The translations under genes and the position numbers were made by a program. The notes under the pieces were generated by a model. The model did no database searches. It saw only the letters and a program-made list of their open reading frames with translations, and was not told where the DNA came from. Of a stretch of 64,000 nucleotides of DNA, positions 55,456-64,000 are shown one piece after another. The DNA lies in the NCBI GenBank assembly GCA_032622095.1, contig CP136066.1:91593319-91657318 (forward strand). The letters are read 5' to 3'. The stretch is from Siphonodentalium dalli. Taxonomy: Eukaryota > Mollusca > Scaphopoda > Gadilida > Siphonodentaliidae. Numbering within the stretch: position 1 is the first letter of the stretch; each line of letters begins with the position of its first letter.

Positions 55456-55720
55456 CCATGTAGGTGAAAATAACAGCATGGTAACCTGAACAGTCCATTT
55501 ATTATAAAAGTCAAATCCTTAACCCTTTCATGACAGGTGCTGCATGCTGCAGCATTAAATGTTATGTGGTAGCGCATTCTGTTATATATGGTAACAGAAT
55601 GCACTACCACATAACATTTAATGCTGCAGCATGCAGCACCTGTCATGAAAGGGTTACGGATTTGACTTTTATAATAAATGGACTGTTCAGGTTACCATGC
55701 TGTTATTTTCACCTTCATGG
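55456..55720. repeat. 265-bp near-perfect palindrome
   Basis: Starting CCATGTAGGTGAAAATAAC and ending GTTATTTTCACCTTCATGG, the two halves match almost base for base about a centre near 55588. The inner 138 bp (55519-55656) is a C-type element with CCTTTCATGACAGGTGCTG at its start. The outer ~60 bp on each side are also mirror images and are not part of other C copies. Confidence 0.93.
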
Positions 55721-56212
55721 ACCATGAGGTTGAAACATTGACCATTCTATGATTATTCATTGATTATAACGAATTCATGATAAACTAAGAGGGGAGTATG
55801 GGGTGCTACCTACATATTGCTTTTGAGGTTTGATGCATTCAGCAAATATAATGACTATTTTCGGTGACTGAATTATGTTTTCCATTGTCTTTTACTTTAC
55901 ATGTATAGTGCTTCATTTTAACTTATTTATCAATCATGTCTCAATAAAACAGGATTCATCTACAGGTGTCTTTTGAATCATCATGAAAGAGAAATGCAGA
56001 TGACCAATATCTCAATGGGGATTCTTCTTCACGATAAATTGTAGGTCCTGGCAGAGTTGTATTTCTGTTGGGACAATATCGCACTACGGATTCATAGATA
56101 TTGTACCCGTATCACAACCATGGTCTGTGCTGGCCCAAAATTAACTTTTGCCAAAACTTTTTTGGTCAAATTTGCTTAGAAGTTGCCAAAGGATAATTGT
56201 CCGAAATTCAGA

Positions 56213-56650
56213 TTAGGGTGTCTATGAAACATTGGTTCTTATATAGTGTCGATGTTCTGATTGACCACTCGTCGTTTGTCCATCTCTCCGTCTGTCTGTC
56301 CTCCATAAACACTTTACGCATGGTTCGATAACTCAAACATTTCCTATTTTCTATCCGATCTGAACCAAGTTTTGTATGTGAGTTTCTCAGCCAAATATAC
56401 AGATCGAGTTCATATATGTGTTTGATCCGAGTTTTTTTTATGTGGTTATGGCCCTTTTTCAATGTAGAATTCATGCATGTTGTGATAACTTAAACATTTT
56501 TTATCTGAACGGAACCAAATTGTGTATGTTAGTTTATCAGCCCAAAATACAGATCGAGTTCAATTTCGGGTTTGATACAATTATTTTAATGGAGTTATGG
56601 CCCTTTTTCGAAAATTAAAAAAAATTGAATTTTTTTTATAGATTCAGCTC
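56213..56650 (+). repeat. J-family repeat, directly before an H element
   Basis: GATTGACCACTCGTCGTTTG, CAGATCGAGTTCATATATG, then a second half-unit with CAGATCGAGTTCAATTTCGG and GGAGTTATGGCCCTTTTTCG. Confidence 0.78.
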
Positions 56651-56670
56651 CTTGCTCCTTGCTCAGTTTT

Positions 56671-58093
56671 TAGCTCAACTTTACTTTGTAAAGTTTTAGC
56701 TATTGCCATGGCTTTGTCGTCCGTCGTGCGTGTGTGTGTGCGTGTGTGCGTGATGCGTCAACAATTTCCTTTAGCATGGGCTACAGGTCGTACCTTTGGT
56801 CGGATCATTATGAAATTTGTCATAGCTGTTGACATTGACATGTAGATGGGAACGAGTCATTTTGGATTCATTCGGGAAAAAAACATGGGCTACAGGTCGT
56901 ACTGTTCGTCTGATCATTATGAAATTTGTCATGGATGTTAACATTGACATGTAGATGGGAACGAGTAATTTTGGGGTTGTTCGGCCAAAAAACATGGCCA
57001 CCGGCAGCCATCTTAGATTTTACTCTTTGCATGACGAAATTCTTTGGCACGGCCTACAAGTCGTACCTTTGGTCGGATCATCATAAATATTTTCATGGAT
57101 GTTAACAATGACATGTAGATGGGAACAAGTCATTTTGGGGTCATTCGGCCAAAAAACATGGCCGCCAGCAGCCATTTTGGATTTTACTCTTTGTATGACT
57201 AAATCCTTTAGCACGGGCTACAGGTCGTACCTTTAGTCTGATCATCATGAAATTTGTCATGACTGTTGAAATTGGAATGTAGATGGGAACAAGTAATTTT
57301 GGGGTCATTCGGACAAACAACATGGCCGCCAGCAGCCATCTTGGATTTCAAAATTCAATCCATTAGCACGGGCTACAGGACGTACCTTTGGTCCGATCTT
57401 TATGAAATTTGTCATGAATGTTGACATTGTCATGTAGATGGGAACGAGTTATTTTGGGGTCATTCGGCAAAAAACATGGCCACCAGCCGCCATTTTGGAT
57501 TTCAAAATTCAATCCATTGGCGCGGGCTACAGGTCATACTGCTCGTCTGATCATCATGAAATTTGTCAAGGATGTTAATATTGACATGTCGATGGGAACG
57601 AGTCATTTTGGGGTCATAGGCCAAAAAAAATGGCCACCAGAAGCCATCTTGGATTTAACTCTTTGCATGACTAAATACTTTGGCGCGGCCTACATGTCGT
57701 AGCTTTGGTCAGATCTTCATGAAATTTGTTACGGATATTAACAATGACATGTATATGGGAATTATTCATTCATTTGGCCTAAAAACATGGCTGCCAGCAG
57801 CCATCTGGGATTTTACTCTTTGCATGACTAAATCCTTTGACACAGGCTACAGGTCGTATCATTTGTCAGATCATCATGAAATTTGTACTGGATGTTAATA
57901 ATGACATGTAAATGGGAACGAGTCTTTTTGGGGTCATTTGGCAAAAAAACATGGCTGCCAGCGGCCATCTTAGATTTTACTCTTTGCATAACTAGGCCTT
58001 TCAACTTTCCACATTCCTAATCGCTCCATTGACTTTAACACATGAAATAATTCCCTTTCCAAGTTGAGCTACAGTGTCATTGACACTTTCATT
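56671..58093 (+). repeat. H element, second full copy (about 8 units)
   Basis: Same ends (TAGCTCAACTTTACTTTG ... TGTCATTGACACTTTC) and same internal units as the copy at 44678, downstream of ACTR10. It directly follows a J-family sequence (56213-56650). Confidence 0.9.
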
Positions 58094-58860
58094 AATGTGG
58101 TGTACTAGTTTAGAAATTAGATAGATTTCTGTGTAGGTTTCTGAAAAAGGGGTTTCCATGCCTAAGCTATGTCAGGTGGAAAGTAATGAACAACCATTGA
58201 ATATTCTTATATATAATTATAGGTGACATTCTGAATTGAAAATTCCTAAAATCATTGGCATTTCAAGTTACCAGAAGATCAAATTATCCATTATGTTAAT
58301 CAATTATGCACTTCAATGGGCCTGGCAATCATAGGCTGGATGACCATCTGTCTGGAGTTTCATTTGTTTATAATGTGTCAGATGTGATTAATGGCTTGCT
58401 TGTAACCATGTCCGATTGTACCCATTCTAAATGTCAATTGGTCAGTATAAATTGAGTTTCTCCTGTGAAGCTCCATGACTTTGTATTGCTCTGTTTTATC
58501 CCATTGTGTTCATATTGTACATTCAGGTTTATGATGATATACAACATCTCACCTGTACCAGTATATATTTTGCATGTGCTTTGATGTCAACAAATTAATG
58601 ATGAGCATCCACCCGCATTGCTTAATAGAATCATATGTCGGTATTTTAGCAGCTTTATGTAAACACAAACAATGGTGGCCTATTCATTTGCACTTGGTAG
58701 TGATTGATTAATTAGCTATGATGGAGTATTTATTTTATACCAGAAAATTTGAAATAAAATCAATATTAATTTATATAACCGTTTCCAGACAGGGGGTCTT
58801 TGATTCATATTTATTATTTTATACCGAGGAAACTTGTTACAGGAAGAGATAAGACCATCT
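58094..58860. other. Intergenic, no recognisable feature
   Basis: AT-rich sequence between the H element and the second copy of the 0.7-kb element. No coherent ORF or repeat family that I can name; short stretches near 58100-58240 resemble 49470-49650 (both carry TAATGTGGTGTACTAG). Confidence 0.5.
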
Positions 58861-59552
58861 TTACGTGCGCTCGCGCAACAGTATGGCGATCAGACAGATT
58901 CGTAGGTTGGTGTCACCCTGCTCCGTTTCACTCCATGACGTCACCAAAAACGACGTAAAACCTTGTGGCGTTCTGACATTTTTACTGTGCCGCGTTTTTG
59001 CTATGTTTATTTTATGTGTTGTTTTCGATTATTGCCATTTGTCGGGATTCCCTGTTTCTATATTTAAAACGGCATGCTCATAGTGAGCCTCGATTTATGA
59101 CAAAAATAGATCGACCTACATTTTCTCCATCAGAACTCTATATTAAAGAGTCTATAGACTCCTTCCGGACCTACATAGACTCCTTCATTTGGGTATTTTT
59201 ACTTATAATTGGGAAATTTTATCATTTTTGGTTCGTGCGAAGACCTCTTTTTATCGTGCGAGAAAAGAGAGACATTCAAAACGCGATTTCGTAATTCGAC
59301 GCAATAGGCTGAATAGCCTAACCTTCAGCTGAGTTCCGGGTCAAATACGACGAATGACGTAACACAAAACAAAACGCATTTGTTGACACAAACACCGTTT
59401 GAAGAGTTTATTATTACATAAAATGATCGTTATTGATTAATTATTGATATTTATTGTTGCATATTGGCTGCTATCAATATTTACACAAATGGTATTAATT
59501 ATTTCTTATAATTGCTCCTTTGGTCAACTTTGACTATCGGAAAATGAAAATA
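58861..59552 (+). mobile_element. 0.7-kb element, copy 2 of the 4803 element
   Basis: Near-identical to 4803-5556 apart from several deletions of about 10-40 bp. Flanking sequence is unrelated (mid-intron G-family DNA at copy 1, AT-rich intergenic DNA at copy 2), so this is dispersal by insertion rather than a larger segmental duplication. Confidence 0.88.
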
Positions 59553-60944
59553 TGTAGTCCGGGAGCTAATAGGGGTACCCTTGCACCCCCCTGGGACTTA
59601 ACTTCACCCCATTTATTTTGTTCCTTATTATGTCCTTCAACTTTTAAGCAATGTTAACAAGAAAAAAAAGTGGCCGTGTAGACTCCAGACAAGATGGCGT
59701 CCATCATGGCCACCGTTTTTCAGACCAGACCCTAACCCTAGGTCAGTTTTATGCAAATTATAGCAGGAAAATCTTGTAAAATGTATACAAATGTATATAT
59801 TTTCGTGAAGCTAAGACATAATGACACTTTTTTGGGCCAAAATTGAAACTCACCATCCAAGATGGCCGCCAAAATGGCCGCCGGAAGTTGAAAATATGAC
59901 ATTTTTTCACAAATATCTTCTAGATCAATTCATGCTGTTTGGAACTGGTTGAGTAATATGACTTTATTTAGTGTTGTGTATATTAACTGATCATTGGAGC
60001 AATTAAATGTGCAACTAATGGGGTCCTAGCCCCTTCTGATCCCTCAAAAATTCGATTTTACAGAACGCGGTACAAAATTTTACAAAAAATCACAATTGGG
60101 ATTCTAGTCATATTTCAAAAAGAAATGAAAAGAACATTGTAATGTAAATGAGGCATATCATTACCTATGAATATTCCAAAAAATCTTACCTTGGCTCAAA
60201 ATGGCTGCGAAAATGGCCGCCAAAATATGGAAAATGGTAAATATTGCCCCAGGGTGTCCTGCAATCGCATACAAGTTGTGGTTGATGTATACAATTGGCT
60301 AATCTGTATTCTATACATTGCATACTAACATCTCTGATGCACCATGGATCATTTTTACTATTGTCACCACTGACATCACCAGAAATATGGGATTTTTCTC
60401 TCACAAACTTGACATAAATATCGGCAAAAATTCACTTTTCAGGGTTCGACCATTTGTTCAAGTAAAATGCAACTATCTTTGGTATCAAAGGTGTTTATTG
60501 TTTTGGTCTATCTTAAGTGTGTCACACGGTGGTGTTTAAAGACTAAAATGCTCAAGATGGCTTCCAAAATGGCAACCAAATTTGTAAAAAGTTAAAAGTT
60601 AACATATCCCGAACATTATTCTCTGCGTTATCCGAAAAAGATAGCAAATTGTGACTCACTTGGTTATTATATGTGTTAGTTAATTAACTGACAACTACGT
60701 TCTATTCTGTTTGTCCCAGTTCCGTATGGGGCATGACAAATTCATTTTAAAGTTGCAGTATGGAATTTTGCGGAGAACCTCTTTTGTGATTCTGGCCATA
60801 TTATTGAAAGGAAATGGGCAGAACTTTGAGACGGAACTGAGATGAACCATCATGATATGTGGGTATTCAGGCCCACTATGATACAAATTTATCATCTGGA
60901 TACAGGGTGGAAGCCAAGATGGCAGCCACGAAGTTACTCTATGG

Positions 60945-61650
60945 TCATAGATGAGGATAATAGGTATACAGGGAGTTATTGTATGGTCATGAATGGTGTG
61001 TGGGTATATAGGGAGTCCCCTGTTGGTGACGGTGGGACCTATATTTATATATGTTGTGGATGTGTTATCATTGGTGGTGTATGGGGAGTAGATGTATGAT
61101 CATGGATGGCGTGTATATAACATATGAGTGGCAAGTATGGAACTTATGAGTGGTCGTATGTGCGGGTATTGGTATATCTGGAAGGGCTCACCATTAGTAT
61201 TGTGCATATGTATACCTGGATTGAATCTATGGTCATGTGTATGGCGAATAGGTATACATGTAGTGGCTGTATGGTCCATGGTTAGGTGAATATGTATACA
61301 ATGAGTGACTGTATGATCGTGAATGTAGTGAATATGTATACATAGAGTGACTTTTTGGTCATGTGTCGGGTGTAGGTGTATACCTGGTGTTCATGCATGT
61401 TGACTCGTGGCTGTATCGTCATTTGTGTTATGTACGGGTATAACCAAGTATGGTTGCATGATCAGGTGTACGTGTATAAAGTTGGCATTTGTGTGGTATT
61501 TATGTACATATGGAGTGAGTTGGGTAATGGGTGGGTTGTACATGTGTATCTTGGGTGGCTATCGCTTTCCACAATAACTCAAGGGTATGATAATCAATAG
61601 AGAGGTCATGTCAGAGAGTTATCCATCTTGATAATGTTTATGTAGATGGG
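60945..61650 (-). repeat. Degenerate minisatellite, inverted orientation
   Basis: Loosely repeated units of about 45-50 bp with GTATACAGGGAGTGACTGTATGGTCATG-like wording, broken into shorter variants. It is the reverse complement of the array at 61680-63260. Confidence 0.8.
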
Positions 61651-61679
61651 GGACGTTAAGCTGTATACATGTATACCTG

Positions 61680-63260
61680 ACCCATGACCACGGGTGACCA
61701 TATAGCCATGCGTCACAATGCCGGCACACCGGGTATACTCCTAAGCATGACCCATAACCATATAGTCACTCCTTGTATACCCATTCATCTCACCATTGGC
61801 CATAAGGTCACCCCCTGTATACATATTCTCCAAACGCATGGTCAAATAGACAATCAATATCTACATCAACACCATAAAGTCATTCCGGTATACATATGCA
61901 CCTCACCAATGGCCATATAGCCACTCGCTTCATACACGTACCCTCACCCATGTCACCTGGTATACTCCTTCACCTGACCTATGCCCATATAGTCACCCCG
62001 TGTGTACCTATTCAAAACATTCATACATGATCATGGCCAATCCTTGTGTACATATTCACCTCAACATTGGCCATGTCATTCCCTGTATCCCTATTTGTCA
62101 CACCATAGCCGACTAGCCACTCAAGATATACTAATACACCCCATCCATGTCAGTATAGTCACTTCATGTATGCATATGCACCTCATCCATGGCAATATAG
62201 CCACTCGCTATATACTCATATCCCTCGCCCATGACAATAAAGCAACATGTGTGTATGCTGGTATAACCTACACATGACCATACCGCCACGAGTCACCAAA
62301 CAGGAACACCAGGTATACGCCTGACACATGACCATTTAGTCACCCCCTGTATAGATGTTCATTACATTTGTGACCATACAGTCACTACTTGTATACCTAC
62401 ATGTACTCATCTCACCATTAACAATACAGTCACTACTTGTATACCTATTCGACACACATAGTCATATAACCACTCGATATACATAATCAGCCCACCCTAG
62501 ACTATAGATTCACTCCAGGTATACATGTAAACCTCACTAATGGCCATTCATCCCTTCCAGATATACAAAAAAAAACGCACACACGACCACTCCATACTTG
62601 CATATACACCTCACACATGACAATTCAGCAATTCACTGCATAATCATACACGCCATCCATGATAATACAGCTAAGCCTTATACACCCACAAATGATAATA
62701 CATCCACGAGATATATAAATATACATCCCACCATTACCACACGGACACTCCCTATATACCCACACCCTCGATAATGTCCACCCAGCTTAATCCAGGTATT
62801 CATATTCAATCATGACCATACAGTCATTCCATGTATACCTGTACACATTACCCGTAACCATAAAATCACTCCCTATTTATCCACACACCCCATCCATGAT
62901 CATACAGACAACACATGCACATACCACCCATGACCTTACAGTCACTCCATATATACATAATCAACACATAGATGACCATGTAGCTATATCCATACACCAC
63001 ACCAATGACCATACAGGTACACCGGTTGCACCCGTACTGAATATACATAATCATACACCATAGAGTCACTCCATGCATACGATTGACCTCACACCTGACC
63101 ATGACGTCTCCCTGTATACCTAGATGCATATTACCATGGACAACCCACTCATAACCATATAGTCACTCATTGTATACCTACTCACATCAGTCATGACATA
63201 CAATAACTCCCTGTATACCTATTCACCTCACATATGATCATAGAGTAACTCCCTGGCTAT
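61680..63260 (+). repeat. Degenerate minisatellite, about 45-50 bp period
   Basis: More than thirty units carrying CCATGACCATA, AGTCACTCC, TGTATACC and ATTCACCTCAC. Units diverge strongly from each other, so the array is old. Open frames in it on both strands are by-products of the repeat. Confidence 0.85.
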
Positions 63261-64000
63261 GATCTTTGCATCCACACTGTATCCTGTTGACATTTTATAA
63301 TAATGGACCAGAATAGCCAAAGATTATGGTCCATCTCAGTTCTGTATCAAAGTTCTGCCCATTTCCTTTCAATAAATGTGGCCAAAATCACAAAAGAGGT
63401 TCTCGGCAAAATTGCATACTTTAAAATGAATTTGTCATGCCCCATACGGAACTGAGACAACCAGAATAGAACATGTAGTTGTCAGTTAATTAACTAACAT
63501 GTATAATAACCAAGTGAGTCACAATATGCTACCTTTTCGGATAATGCAGAGAATGTTCGGGATATATGTAAAAAAATAACATTCTACAAATTTGGTTGCC
63601 ATTTTGGAAGCCATCTTGAGCAATTTAGTCTATAAACACCGTAGTGAGACACATTTAAGATAGACCAAAACAATAAACACCTTTTAATCCAAAGATAGTT
63701 ATATTTTACCTGAAAAAATGGTCCAAACCTGAAAAGTGAATTTTTGCCAATATTTATGTCAAGTTTTTGAGAGAAAACCCCAATATTTTTGACGATGTCA
63801 GGGGTGACCATAGTAAGAATTAACCATGGTGCATCAGACATGTTAGTATTCAATGTATAGAATGCAGAATAGCCAATTTTATACACCAACCACAAATTGT
63901 AAGCGATTGCAGGACACGCTGGTGTAATATTTACCATTTTCCATATTTTGGCGGCCATTTTGAGCCAAAGTAAGAATTTTGGTTCCAGTGATTTGGAATA

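Larger units (their letters stand above)
53809..56210. other. Intergenic region downstream of ACTR10
   Basis: Apart from the C elements and the palindrome listed, no gene is seen. Candidate poly(A) signals AATAAA occur at about 54894 and 55945, but nothing ties them to ACTR10. Confidence 0.5.
60190..64000. mobile_element. Large foldback structure enclosing minisatellite arrays, runs off the right edge
   Basis: Sequence 60190-60900 (AATGGCCGCCAAAATATGGA ... ACCATCATGATATG) returns inverted at about 63255-63980. Both arms encode the same spurious translation on opposite strands (containing LDINIGKNSLFR), which shows how closely they match. The arms flank about 2.3 kb of a degenerate tandem repeat that itself switches strand near 61.65 kb. 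Related ATGGCCGCC-rich sequence continues left to about 59560. The element is unclassified; no transposase recognised. Confidence 0.85.

Noticed and set aside
55437-55727. Two nearly identical small proteins on opposite strands
   Set aside because: They arise from a palindrome; both strands carry the same sequence.
60318-60539. Frames containing LDINIGKNSLFR on both arms (60.3 and 63.6 kb)
   Set aside because: The same sequence occurs as inverted repeat arms. The matching translations reflect DNA identity, with stops and indels nearby, not a gene.
61680-63260. Histidine/threonine-rich open frames as a repeat protein
   Set aside because: Frames come from a degenerate minisatellite present in both orientations and are not conserved from unit to unit.

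Overview
This window is eukaryotic genomic DNA, AT-rich and dominated by introns and repeats. Two genes can be read through it. The exon structure (small exons, kilobase introns, GT-AG sites plus one minor-spliceosome intron) and the 7B2 protein's invertebrate-like character suggest a marine invertebrate. A lophotrochozoan such as a mollusc or brachiopod is my inference; I cannot name the species.

Gene 1 (minus strand, about 9548 down to 352, running off the left edge) encodes neuroendocrine protein 7B2 (SCG5), the secretory chaperone and inhibitor of prohormone convertase 2. Four coding exons are visible with matching splice phases: signal peptide and acidic N-terminus (9184-9529), the proline-rich PPNPCP exon (7280-7381), the cysteine-rich exon (3522-3685), and an exon ending just after a furin-type RHKR site (352-438). 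The C-terminal inhibitory peptide should lie left of the window.

Gene 2 (plus strand, 20650-53348) is a complete actin-related protein 10 gene (ACTR10/Arp11, the dynactin pointed-end subunit). Thirteen coding exons join in frame to 1230 nt, or 409 residues. Intron 5 is a U12-type intron with donor ATATCCTTT, branch site TTCCTTGAC and, to keep frame and homology, an unusual AT-AA pair of ends. Intron 6 begins with a 34-bp minisatellite that has copied the exon 6 donor splice site about eleven times.

The rest is mobile and repetitive DNA. (i) Several families of short palindromic elements with TTAACCC...GGGTTAA ends (called B, C and E here; piggyBac-like by ends and target). (ii) A Tc1/mariner-like palindromic family (A). 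(iii) A palindromic CCCCAGAGGG family (D). (iv) Interspersed families F, G, J, K and L, and tandem-unit elements H. (v) Large foldback structures at 21183-24546, 24675-26182, 32697-34999, 37318-38200 and 60190 to beyond 63990. (vi) A near-perfect 265-bp palindrome at 55456-55720. (vii) A duplicated 0.7-kb element at 4803 and 58862. Several insertions are nested and show their target sites directly. I found no rRNA, tRNA, CRISPR or bacterial-type features. The two genes are not known to act in one pathway; they are head-to-head neighbours about 11 kb apart (start codon to start codon).
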